Origin: JAJXWB01 sp046349215
GTDB taxonomy: Bacteria > Pseudomonadota > Alphaproteobacteria > Rhizobiales > Beijerinckiaceae
DNA: 64,000 bases
Direction: 5' to 3'
Assembly (NCBI GenBank): GCA_046349215.1
Contig: JAXMCV010000002.1
Location: 62,001 to 126,000 of the forward strand
Position 1 is the stretch's first letter. Every line of letters starts with the position of its first letter. Shown piece by piece: positions 12,007 through 20,991 of this stretch. Made by a program: the position numbers and the translations under genes. A model generated the notes under the pieces. That model was not told where the DNA came from and ran no database searches. It saw only the letters and a list, made by a program, of their open reading frames with translations.

Positions 12007-12293
12007 CTACGCCAGATCGTCGTAAAGGTCGCGCCAGTCGGGATTGCTCTGAATGATCAAGCCGCTCTTCCACGCGCGCGAGTAGTGTTTCAGATTCTTC
12101 TCGCGCTGGAGGGCCAGCCGGATGTCGTCGTCGCGCTCGAAATAGACGAGGCGCTTTTGGCCGTAGCGCTTGGTGAAGCCGGCGACGAGACCCTCGCGAT
12201 GTTCAAAGACGCGTCAAGACAGGTCGGACGTCACGCCTACGTACAGAACGCCGTTGCGTGGTTCGTCATGGTATAGACCCAGCCGCCCTTCAT
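12007..12293 (-). pseudogene. GIY-YIG nuclease family protein, broken by a frameshift and a nonsense codon
   Basis: Reading from ATG 12293 gives MKGGWVYTMTN, the start of a single-domain GIY-YIG protein, then the frame fails. Restoring one missing base near 12255-12262 gives RNGVLYVGVTSDLS, followed by an in-frame TGA at 12214-12216 where the family has Arg. The rest is intact: RVFEHREGLVAGFTKRYGQK, RLVYFERDDD, REKNLKHYSRAWKSGLI, NPDWRDLYDDLA and TAG at 12007. About 96 codons, the full length of this family. Two independent lesions make sequencing error unlikely. Flanked on both sides by family D repeats. Confidence 0.85.
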
Positions 12294-12304
12294 GGTCCGA
12301 TGCT

Positions 12305-12460
12305 GCATGGCGTGGATGACCGGGACAAGCCCGGCCATGACGGCGCGGAAGCACGTGAGGGAACTTACGACGTTTCCTGCGCCCTTTCGGCGTCATGTCC
12401 GGCACAAGAGCTTGTGCTTGGACCGGCCAACAGGCCGGACCCGAGTGCCGGGCATGACGC
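12305..12460. repeat. Family D repeat fragments
   Basis: 12305-12343 has TGGATGACCGGGACAAGCCC...GGCCATGAC, and 12391-12460 has CGTCATGTCCGGCACAAG with CTTGTGC and GTGCCGGGCATGACG. Both are the same CATGACG-ended GC palindrome seen at 11858-11990. They fill the gap between the GIY-YIG pseudogene and the next gene. Confidence 0.6.
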
Positions 12461-12481
12461 GGGAATCGATGCTTGAGCCGA

Positions 12482-13510
12482 CTACCCCCGCGCGATTTCC
12501 AGCCCCAGTTCCGCCAGCACCGGCACCATCTCGCCCATCTTCAGCCCGCGTTCGGGATTGGAGCCGTTGCCGTCGAGCGCGCGTTTCTTCACGCCCTGGA
12601 TGATCGCCGCGAGACGGAAGAAATTGAAGGCGATGTAGAAGTCCCAGTGCGGGATGTTCGGCACGCCGATGCGCTCGCAATATTTCGCGACATATTCCTC
12701 CTCGGTCGGCACGCCGATGGCCTTGCGGTCGATGCCGCCGAGGCCGGAGAAGATTCCCTTCGAATCCGTGCGCCATTGCATGCACTGGTAGGAAATATCC
12801 GCGAAGGGATGGCCGAGCGTCGAGAGTTCCCAGTCGAGCACGGCGAGCAGGCGCGGTGCTGTCGGATGGAAGATCATGTTGTCGAGGCGATAGTCGCCGT
12901 GGACGATCGACACGCGGCCGTCGTCTTCCGGCACGCGGTCGGCGAGCCAGGCGATGAGAGAATCCATCGCCGCGACCGTTCTGGTTTCCGATGCGCGATA
13001 TTGATCCGTCCAGCGCTTGAACTGGCGTTCGAAATAGGAGCCGGGACGGCCGAAATCGCCAAGGCCGACGCGGGCGGGATCGGTGGTCGCGAGTTTCGCC
13101 AAAGCGCGGTTCATCTCGTCGTAGATCTTGCCGCGATCCTCGCGCGAGACGTCGGGGAGCGAGGGGTCCCAGAAGATGCGGCCGTCGATGCGCTGCATGA
13201 CGTAGAAGGCCGTTCCGATGACGCTGTCGTCCTCGCACAGCACGTACATTTGCGCGACGGGAACGCCGGAGCCGGCCAGCGCGCGTTGCACGCGAAACTC
13301 GCGGTCGACCGCGTGCGCGGACTTGAGCAGCACGCCCGGCGGCTTGCGGCGCAGCACGTAAGCGCCGCTGGCGGCCGCGATGCCGTAGGTCGGGTTCGAC
13401 TGACCGTCGCCGAATTTCGTCGCGGTCAGCGGGCCCCTGAAGCCTTCGAGATTGCTTTCGAGCCAGCGCGCGAGGGCGGCTTCGTCGATTTTCGTGACGT
13501 CGAGGGACAA
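12482..13510 (-). CDS. APH-family phosphotransferase (ACAD10/11 N-domain-like)
   Basis: 342 residues. Kinase-like fold marks: GDGQSNPTYGI glycine loop, VLRRKPPG lysine, catalytic loop SIVHGDYRLDNMIFHP and the metal-binding Asp in LDWELSTLGHP. It closely follows the aminoglycoside-phosphotransferase-like domain found at the front of human ACAD10/ACAD11, which in bacteria is a separate gene beside acyl-CoA enzymes. In the eukaryotic proteins this domain phosphorylates 4-hydroxyacyl-CoA; the same role is an inference. Here it follows an SDR and a MaoC hydratase on the same strand, which fits acyl-CoA work rather than drug resistance. Confidence 0.88.
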   Translation of the reverse strand: MSLDVTKIDEAALARWLESNLEGFRGPLTATKFGDGQSNPTYGIAAASGAYVLRRKPPGVLLKSAHAVDREFRVQRALAGSGVPVAQMYVLCEDDSVIGTAFYVMQRIDGRIFWDPSLPDVSREDRGKIYDEMNRALAKLATTDPARVGLGDFGRPGSYFERQFKRWTDQYRASETRTVAAMDSLIAWLADRVPEDDGRVSIVHGDYRLDNMIFHPTAPRLLAVLDWELSTLGHPFADISYQCMQWRTDSKGIFSGLGGIDRKAIGVPTEEEYVAKYCERIGVPNIPHWDFYIAFNFFRLAAIIQGVKKRALDGNGSNPERGLKMGEMVPVLAELGLEIARG

Positions 13511-13530
13511 TCTTCAATCCTCTTCGTATC

Positions 13531-13661
13531 GCCCCCTCCCCAGCCCTCCCCCGCTGCGCGGGAGAGGGGGCAGATTCGTGGCGACGATGTTTCAGCGTCG
13601 GTCGTGCCTGGCGTCCCCTCTCCCGTGAGCGCGAGCGAACGGGGGAGGGAAAGGGAGGGGG
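13531..13661. repeat. C-rich palindromic repeat (family C) in the SDR/APH junction
   Basis: CCCCCTCCCC at the left and GGGAGGGGG at the right bound two inner GC-rich hairpins (CCCCCGCTGCGCGGGAGAGGGGG and CCCCTCTCCCGTGAGC...GGGGGAGGG). It fills the whole gap between the SDR stop and the phosphotransferase start. Confidence 0.65.
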
Positions 13662-14582
13662 TCAACCCTTGCTGAGATTCACGCCCTTGGCCGCAGCGGC
13701 CTTGCCGACGAACTTGTTGGTCTGCTGGAAGGCGTTCTGCAAGGCCTCCTGCTTCGACGTGTCGCAGATTTCCTCGAAACGCGCGGCGACCTTCTCGGGC
13801 GTCGGTTCGTCGATGTACACGCCGTCCGTCTCGTAGATCATCGTGCGCGCGAAGGCGCCGGCGCCGGCGCCGAGGATGCAGCGCGTCGGCGCGTCCTGGC
13901 TGACGAGATAGAGCACGCCGGGCGTGATGAGGTCGGGGCGCATCAGTTCCAGCGCCTGCGCCGGCAGCAGTTCCTCCGTCATGCGCGTCGCCGCCGTCGG
14001 CGCCAGCGTGTTGACGCGGATGTCGTTCTTCGCGCCTTCCTGGCACAGCACGTTCATCAGGCCGACCATCGCCATCTTGGCCGCGCCGTAATTGGCCTGG
14101 CCGAAATTGCCGTAGATGCCGGAGGAGGAGGCGGTGAGCACGATGCGGCCGTAGTTCTGCGCGCGCATGATGTCCCACACCGCCTTGGTGCAGATGGTGG
14201 AGCCGACGAGATGCACGTCGAGCACGAGGCGGAAGTCCGCCATGTCCATCTTCGAGAACGTCTTGTCGCGCAGGATGCCGGCGTTGTTGATGAGGATGTC
14301 GATGCGGCCCCATTTTTCCATGGCGGCCTTCACCATGTCGGCGACGCCCTTCTCGTCGGTGACGCTGCAGGGCGCGGCCATCGCCTCGCCACCCGCCGCC
14401 ACGATCTCGGCGACGACCTTGTCGGCGGCTTCCGACGAGCCGCCGGTGCCGTCGCGCGCGCCGCCGAAATCGTTGACGACGACTTTCGCGCCGCGCGCGG
14501 CGAGCGCCAGCGCATGGGCGCGGCCCAGGCCATTGCCGGCGCCGGTGACGATGGCGACGCGATCTGCGAAGGAAATGGTCAT
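13662..14582 (-). CDS. SDR family 3-hydroxyacyl-CoA dehydrogenase (MFE-2 N-domain-like)
   Basis: 306 residues. Classical SDR: IVTGAGNGLGRAHALALA for the cofactor, VVNDFGGARDGTG after beta-2, NNAGILRDKTF, Ser in LTASSSGIYG and the catalytic YGAAK. The DGTG insert, GRAHAL and the RDKTFSKM loop are marks of the (3R)-hydroxyacyl-CoA dehydrogenase part of peroxisomal multifunctional enzyme 2. The tail past residue 220 is longer than in plain SDRs. Likely oxidises a 3-hydroxyacyl-CoA with NAD, next to a MaoC hydratase that would make its substrate. Confidence 0.88.
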   Translation of the reverse strand: MTISFADRVAIVTGAGNGLGRAHALALAARGAKVVVNDFGGARDGTGGSSEAADKVVAEIVAAGGEAMAAPCSVTDEKGVADMVKAAMEKWGRIDILINNAGILRDKTFSKMDMADFRLVLDVHLVGSTICTKAVWDIMRAQNYGRIVLTASSSGIYGNFGQANYGAAKMAMVGLMNVLCQEGAKNDIRVNTLAPTAATRMTEELLPAQALELMRPDLITPGVLYLVSQDAPTRCILGAGAGAFARTMIYETDGVYIDEPTPEKVAARFEEICDTSKQEALQNAFQQTNKFVGKAAAAKGVNLSKG

Positions 14583-14605
14583 TTCAGTTCTTCCTCTTTC
14601 TATCC

Positions 14606-14685
14606 GTCATTGCGAGCGCAGCGAAGCAATCCAGAGCGGCGTTCTGAATCCTGGATTGCTTCGTCGCTGCGCTCCTCGCAATGAC
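14606..14685. repeat. GTCATTGCGAG palindromic repeat (family A), copy 1
   Basis: Starts GTCATTGCGAGCGCAGCGAA, ends CTGCGCTCCTCGCAATGAC, with AAGCAATCCAG / CTGGATTGCTT inside: an 80-bp near-perfect inverted repeat. Other copies at 18009, 55003 and 59343. Sits between the MaoC and SDR genes. Confidence 0.9.
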
Positions 14686-14703
14686 GCCCAAGTGTTTCGG
14701 CGC

Positions 14704-15198
14704 TCAGCCGAAGAAGGCGATGGTCAGCCATTCGGCGGCGAGCGCGGGTTTCGGCTTGCCCTCGATCTCGACCGAGACGGCGTAGCGCACGACGATCTGC
14801 TGCGGCGATTTCGCGTCGACCTGCGAGATGACGAAATGCGCGCGCACCTTCGAGCCGGCCGGCACGGGCGACAGGAAGCGGATCTTGTCGAAGCCGTAGT
14901 TCATGCCCATCGTGCGGCCCTCGACTTCCGGCAGCGCGTCATAGGCCATGGCCGAGAGCATCGACAGCGTGAGGAAGCCGTGCGCGATCGAACCGCCGAA
15001 CGGCGTTTCCTTCGCCGCGCGCACCGGGTCCATGTGGATGAAATATTCGTCCTGCGTCAGCTTGCCGAAGGCGGTGATGAGCGCCTGGTCGATGGTGAAC
15101 CACTTCGAGACGCCGACCTCCTTGCCGATGCCCGCCTCGATCTCGGCGCGGCTGGTCCTGGGGCGGCCGTTGTTGAACGGCGTCGCAGTGGCGGTCAT
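14704..15198 (-). CDS. MaoC family dehydratase (hotdog fold)
   Basis: 164 residues from ATG 15198, behind GGGAGGACAGCC. The hydratase-2 signature is clear: FGKLTQDEYFIHMDPVRA with the catalytic Asp and His, then FGGSIAHGFLTLSMLS. It should hydrate trans-2-enoyl-CoA to (R)-3-hydroxyacyl-CoA. The next two genes on the strand, an (R)-type hydroxyacyl-CoA dehydrogenase and an APH-like protein, agree with that stereochemistry. An open frame upstream of 15198 has no family content. Confidence 0.9.
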   Translation of the reverse strand: MTATATPFNNGRPRTSRAEIEAGIGKEVGVSKWFTIDQALITAFGKLTQDEYFIHMDPVRAAKETPFGGSIAHGFLTLSMLSAMAYDALPEVEGRTMGMNYGFDKIRFLSPVPAGSKVRAHFVISQVDAKSPQQIVVRYAVSVEIEGKPKPALAAEWLTIAFFG

Positions 15199-15382
15199 GG
15201 CTGTCCTCCCGGAATGCTCTGCGGAATTCCCTGATTGTAGGACATAATCATCATATCCGGAGCCTGCGGGGAAGCCCCCGCGCCGCAGGTCGCGCGCCGC
15301 CGCGACGTGAAAAGTTGCCAAGCGTCGCCTTTCCGCTAGCCTCGCGCGGCGGCCGGCCAGGGCCGCGGCCTTGGGGGAATAC

Positions 15383-15916
15383 ATGAATCGCGCTTCCGCT
15401 TTTTCCATTGCGCTCGCCTTGATGACCGCCGTCCCGAATGTCGCGCGCGCCGACGATTCGCAGATCCAGCGCGGCAAATATCTCGTCACGCTCGCCGGCT
15501 GTTCCGACTGCCACACGCCCGGCACGTTTCTCGGCAAGCCCGACATGAGCCGCTTTCTCGGCGGCTCCGACGTCGGCTTCGCCATGCCCGGCCTAGGCGT
15601 GTTTCCCGGCCGCAACATCACGCCGGACAAGGAGACGGGCATCGGCGAATGGACGCCGGCGCAGATCGTCACCGCCATCCGCACCGGGGTGCGGCCCGAC
15701 GGGCGCAAGCTCGCCCCCATCATGCCCTACCAGGCGCTGGCCGCGCTGAGCGACGCCGACGCCCAGGCGATCGCCGCGTTTCTCAAGAGCGTTCCAGCGG
15801 TCAGGAACGCCGTGCCCGGACCCTTCGGACCGAGCGAAAAGCCGAGCACCTTCGTCTTCACCGTGCTGCCGGGGGATGTCTACAGCGGCCTGCCGCAACC
15901 GCCGGCGGGCAAGTAG
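15383..15916 (+). CDS. Exported mono-haem cytochrome c
   Basis: 177 residues from ATG 15383 with GGGGGA upstream. Signal peptide ends at ARA-DD (residue 23). One haem site CSDCH at residues 40-44 and a likely distal Met in LAPIMPYQAL. The middle stretch FPGRNITPDKETGIGEWT is the pattern of the cytochrome c domains that accompany periplasmic alcohol, sorbitol or gluconate dehydrogenases. No dehydrogenase gene is adjacent, so its electron donor is unknown. It does not look co-transcribed with thiC, whose riboswitch starts 58 bp further on. Confidence 0.88.
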   Translation: MNRASAFSIALALMTAVPNVARADDSQIQRGKYLVTLAGCSDCHTPGTFLGKPDMSRFLGGSDVGFAMPGLGVFPGRNITPDKETGIGEWTPAQIVTAIRTGVRPDGRKLAPIMPYQALAALSDADAQAIAAFLKSVPAVRNAVPGPFGPSEKPSTFVFTVLPGDVYSGLPQPPAGK

Positions 15917-15973
15917 CGCGCGCTGCGCCCGTGCTTGAAGGCGCAGGCCTGTGGGTCTATGTTTCCAGCCATC

Positions 15974-16054
15974 GCCATGGGGTGCTGCGCGGTTCGGCGC
16001 GGCTGAGATGACACCCATAGAACCTGATCCGGGTAATGCCGGCGCAGGGAAGGC
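15974..16054 (+). promoter_or_regulatory. TPP riboswitch (THI element) of thiC
   Basis: All conserved blocks are present in order: GGGGTGC (15979), GGCTGAGATGACACCC (16001-16015), GAACCTGATCCGGGTAATGCC (16020 on) and GGCGCAGGGA (16041-16050), closed by a short GCC/GGC P1. It binds thiamine pyrophosphate and lowers thiC expression. The expression platform is described in the next entry. Confidence 0.95.
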
Positions 16055-16081
16055 CAGCGTCCCAGGATGAATCCGGCGCAG

Positions 16082-16101
16082 CCTCCCCCTGCTTGTGGAG
16101 G
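16082..16101 (+). promoter_or_regulatory. Anti-Shine-Dalgarno hairpin of the thiC leader
   Basis: CCTCC at 16082-16086 can pair with GGAGG at 16097-16101, which is the thiC ribosome binding site 8 bases before the ATG. This suggests the riboswitch acts by hiding the ribosome site. Seen as complementarity; the switch itself is inferred. Confidence 0.6.
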
Positions 16102-16109
16102 AGAGAGCC

Positions 16110-17984
<1,875 letters not shown>

Positions 17985-18008
17985 GGGCTCCGCGTCAGGC
18001 AATTTTCC

Positions 18009-18087
18009 GTCGTTGCGAGGAGCGAAGCGACGAAGCAATCCAGGGCCATGTCCCGGCTCCGGATTGCGTCGCTTCGCTCGCAATGAC
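18009..18087. repeat. GTCATTGCGAG palindromic repeat (family A), copy 2
   Basis: GTCGTTGCGAGGAGCGAAGC to GCTTCGCTCGCAATGAC with CAATCCAG / CCGGATTGCG inside. Fills most of the thiC-eutB gap. Confidence 0.85.
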
Positions 18088-18107
18088 GGCAATGGTACGG
18101 TCCTCGT

Positions 18108-19496
18108 ATGCCTTACGTCTCGACCGCCGCCGGAACGCGCCACAGCTTCACCGATCTGCGCACGCTGCTTGCGAAGGCCTCGCCTTCCCGCTCCGGCGAC
18201 AGGCTTGCCGGGCTGGCCGCGGCGACCGACGCAGAACGCGTCGCCGCGCGCATGGCTTTGGCCGATGTTCCGCTGAACAGATTTCTCGCCGAAGAGATCG
18301 TGCCGGCCGACGCCGACGAGGTGACACGGCTGATCTTCGAAAGCCACGACGCGAACGCTTTCGCGCCTGTCGCGTCGATGACGGTCGGCGAATTTCGCGA
18401 CTGGCTCCTGTCGGAAGACGCCAAGACGGAGAGGCTCGCCGCGCTTTCAGAGGGCGTCACGCCCGAAATGGCGGCGGCGGTCTCGAAACTGATGCGCAAC
18501 CAGGACCTGATCCTCGCCGCGAAAAAGATTTCCGTCGTCACGAGTTTCCGTAACAGCATCGGCCTGCCGGGACGGCTCTCCGTTCGATTGCAGCCGAACC
18601 ACCCGACCGACGACCTCAAGGGCATTGCGGCAAGCGTCGTCGACGGCCTGCTGCTCGGCGCCGGCGACGCGGTCATCGGAATCAATCCGGCGACCGACAG
18701 CGCCGCGCAGGCGACATTGCTGCTGGAACGGCTGGAAGAATTGCGGCTCGCCTTCGACATCCCGACGCAGACCTGCGTGCTCGCGCATGTCACGACCATG
18801 ATGCAGGCGATGGCGAAGGGCGCGCCGGTCGATCTCGTCTTCCAGTCGATCGCGGGGTCGCAGGCGGCCAATGCGTCGTTCGGCGTTTCGCTCTCGCTGC
18901 TGGACGAAGCGCATCAGGCGGCGCGCGAACTGAAGCGTGGGACGCTAGGCGACAATGTCACGTATTTCGAGACGGGGCAGGGCAGCGCGCTGTCGGCCAA
19001 TGCCCATCACGACGTCGACCAGCAGACGATGGAAGCGCGCGCCTATGCTGTCGCGCGCCGGTATCGACCGCTGCTCGTCAACAGCGTCGTCGGCTTCATC
19101 GGGCCGGAATATCTCTACGACGGCAAGGAGATCATCCGCGCGGGGCTGGAGGATCATTTCTGCGGCAAGCTGCTCGGCCTGCCGATGGGCGTCGACGTCT
19201 GCTACACAAATCACGCCGAGGCCGACCAGGACGACATGGACAATCTGCTGACGCTGCTCGGCGTCGCCGGCTGCACCTACATCATGGGCGTGCCGGGCGC
19301 CGACGACATCATGCTCAACTACCAGTCGACCTCGTTCCACGACGCGCTCTACGTTCGCGAGGCTCTCGGCCTGCGGCCGGCGCCGGAATTCGAGGCGTGG
19401 CTGCAACGCATGGAACTGATGGACGCGCAGGGAAGGATGATCCCGGAAGCGCGGCGGGACGCGGCGCGGCTGCTGTCCTTTGCGGGGCGTGGATGA
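18108..19496 (+). CDS. eutB: Ethanolamine ammonia-lyase large subunit
   Basis: 462 residues, about the E. coli length. Adenosylcobalamin enzyme splitting ethanolamine into acetaldehyde and ammonia. Family stretches seen include TVGEFRDWLL, FRNSIGLPGRLSVRLQPNHP, GDAVIGINPATDS, FQSIAGSQAANASFGVSL, FETGQGSALSANAHHDVDQQ and MGVDVCYTNHAEADQDDMD. The small subunit follows after a 187-bp gap filled by repeats. No eutA reactivase, no aldehyde dehydrogenase and no microcompartment shell genes are in the window, so this is the minimal, cytosolic type. Confidence 0.97.
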   Translation: MPYVSTAAGTRHSFTDLRTLLAKASPSRSGDRLAGLAAATDAERVAARMALADVPLNRFLAEEIVPADADEVTRLIFESHDANAFAPVASMTVGEFRDWLLSEDAKTERLAALSEGVTPEMAAAVSKLMRNQDLILAAKKISVVTSFRNSIGLPGRLSVRLQPNHPTDDLKGIAASVVDGLLLGAGDAVIGINPATDSAAQATLLLERLEELRLAFDIPTQTCVLAHVTTMMQAMAKGAPVDLVFQSIAGSQAANASFGVSLSLLDEAHQAARELKRGTLGDNVTYFETGQGSALSANAHHDVDQQTMEARAYAVARRYRPLLVNSVVGFIGPEYLYDGKEIIRAGLEDHFCGKLLGLPMGVDVCYTNHAEADQDDMDNLLTLLGVAGCTYIMGVPGADDIMLNYQSTSFHDALYVREALGLRPAPEFEAWLQRMELMDAQGRMIPEARRDAARLLSFAGRG

Positions 19497-19522
19497 CGAC
19501 GGACGCTAATACTCGCGCGCCT

Positions 19523-19667
19523 TACCTCCCCGCTTGCGGGGAGGTCGCATCGCTCGAGCGATGCGGGTGGGGTGCGCCGGGCGTCGTCCGGTCCTTGTTC
19601 GATCCCGAGGCTCGGGTCCCCACCCGTCGCGCTGCGCGCGCCACCCTCCCCGCGAGCGGGGAGGGAC
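19523..19667. repeat. Composite family B repeat: two elements in inverted orientation between eutB and eutC
   Basis: First element CCTCCCCGCTTGCGGGGAGG...GCGGGTGGGG (19523-19573); second, inverted, CCCCACCCGTCGCG...CCTCCCCGCGAGCGGGGAGG (19616-19667). Each carries its own strong hairpin. The same inverted pair occurs at 34672-34821. Confidence 0.85.
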
Positions 19668-19683
19668 AAACCGTGGAGGCGCC

Positions 19684-20442
19684 ATGACGTCCGATCCCTT
19701 CTCGCGTCTGCGCACCTTCACCGCCGCACGCATCGGCCTCGGCCGCGCCGGCGTGTCGCTGCCGACGCAGCGTGTGCTCGAGTTCCAGATGGCGCATGCG
19801 CAGGCGCGCGACGCGATCCATGCGGCGTTCGACGCCGAGGCCATCGCAGCCGGTCTTGCCGGTCTTTCGCCCGTGATCGTCGAGAGCCGCGCCATCGACC
19901 GGCGCGTCTATCTGGAACGCCCTGATGAGGGGCGCCGCCTGTCGGATTCGTCGCGCATGAAGCTGCGGGGCCAGTTCGATGGCGTTGTCGTCCTGGCCGA
20001 CGGACTTTCGGCGCGGGCGGCGCAGGCGCATGGCGCTGAACTCGTCCGCGCCGTGCTCGCGGCGACGCCCGGCTGGAACTGGGGGCCGCCCGTCATCGCG
20101 AGACTGGCGCGCGTCGCATTGGGCGACGAGATCGCACAGGCGCTCGATGCGCGTCTCGTTGTCATGCTGATCGGCGAACGGCCGGGCCTGTCGTCGCCGG
20201 ACAGTCTCGGCGCCTATCTGACCTTCGTGCCGCAGCCGGGCGTCACCACGGATTCCGCGCGCAATTGCGTGTCGAACATCAGGCCGCAAGGACTGCCGAT
20301 TGCGGAAGCCGCGCGAAAAATCGTAGCCATCGCCGCGCTGGCGCGCCGCCTGCAATTGACAGGCGTGGCCTGTAAGGAGGATGAGGCGATGGCGCTGGCG
20401 GGCGCATCGCCGGCGGGCGTCATCGAGGGGACAGTACATTGA
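19684..20442 (+). CDS. eutC: Ethanolamine ammonia-lyase small subunit
   Basis: 252 residues from ATG 19684; shorter than the enteric protein because the N-terminal extension is reduced. Family pattern: FTAARIGLGRAGVSLPT, LEFQMAHAQARDAIH, VVVLADGLSARAAQAH, VVMLIGERPGLSSPDSLGAY, and ARNCVSNIRPQGLP followed by AARKI. Binds cobalamin together with EutB. The stop codon overlaps the TTG start of the molybdopterin adenylyltransferase gene. Confidence 0.96.
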   Translation: MTSDPFSRLRTFTAARIGLGRAGVSLPTQRVLEFQMAHAQARDAIHAAFDAEAIAAGLAGLSPVIVESRAIDRRVYLERPDEGRRLSDSSRMKLRGQFDGVVVLADGLSARAAQAHGAELVRAVLAATPGWNWGPPVIARLARVALGDEIAQALDARLVVMLIGERPGLSSPDSLGAYLTFVPQPGVTTDSARNCVSNIRPQGLPIAEAARKIVAIAALARRLQLTGVACKEDEAMALAGASPAGVIEGTVH

Positions 20443-20972
20443 GCGCGGAAGCCATCATTGGAGTCGTGACCGCATCCGACCGGGCCAGCGCCGGCGTATA
20501 CGAGGACATTTCCGGTCCGGCGATCGAAGCCTATTTCAAACGTGTGCTGGTCACGCCGTTCCGCATCGTGCGGCGCGTGATCCCCGACGGCTTCGAGAGC
20601 GTGCGCGACACGATCATCGACCTCGCCGACAACGAACGTTGCGACTTGATCCTGACGACCGGCGGCACCGGACCTTCGCCCCGCGACCTGACGCCCGAGG
20701 CGACGCTCGCGGCTGCGCCGCGCGAGTTTGCGGGCTTCGGCGAGAAGATGCGCGCCGCTTCGCTGGCGCAGACGCCGACGGCGATCCTGTCGCGCCAGCT
20801 CGCCGCGCAGCGTGGCAAGTGCCTTGTCGTGAACCTGCCGGGCAGCCCGCGTTCGATCGATCTCTGCCTTGATTCGATCATGGCGGCAGTGCCCTATTGC
20901 CTCGAACTGATGGGCGCGGCGTGGATCGACACCGATCCGAAATACATACAGGCGTTCCGGCCGAAGAAGTGA
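20439..20972 (+). CDS. mogA: Molybdopterin adenylyltransferase (MogA/MoaB type)
   Basis: 177 residues from TTG 20439, which overlaps the eutC stop (TTGA); the alternative would lose IGVVTASDRASAGVYED, a conserved N-terminus, so TTG is preferred. GGGG lies 9-12 bases upstream. LTTGGTGPSPRDLTPEAT is the MPT-binding site, and NLPGSPRSIDLCLD the C-terminal site. Activates molybdopterin with ATP before molybdenum insertion. Coupling to ethanolamine lyase genes has no obvious biochemical reason. A molybdenum hydroxylase is encoded 31 kb away at 51785. Confidence 0.93.
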   Translation: MSAEAIIGVVTASDRASAGVYEDISGPAIEAYFKRVLVTPFRIVRRVIPDGFESVRDTIIDLADNERCDLILTTGGTGPSPRDLTPEATLAAAPREFAGFGEKMRAASLAQTPTAILSRQLAAQRGKCLVVNLPGSPRSIDLCLDSIMAAVPYCLELMGAAWIDTDPKYIQAFRPKK

Positions 20973-20991
20973 CGGCAGAACATTTCGCCGT

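Noticed and set aside
19497..19683. Possible CRISPR or small RNA between eutB and eutC
   Set aside because: Only two inverted copies of a dispersed GC palindrome, with no spacer array; the same unit occurs at 34672.
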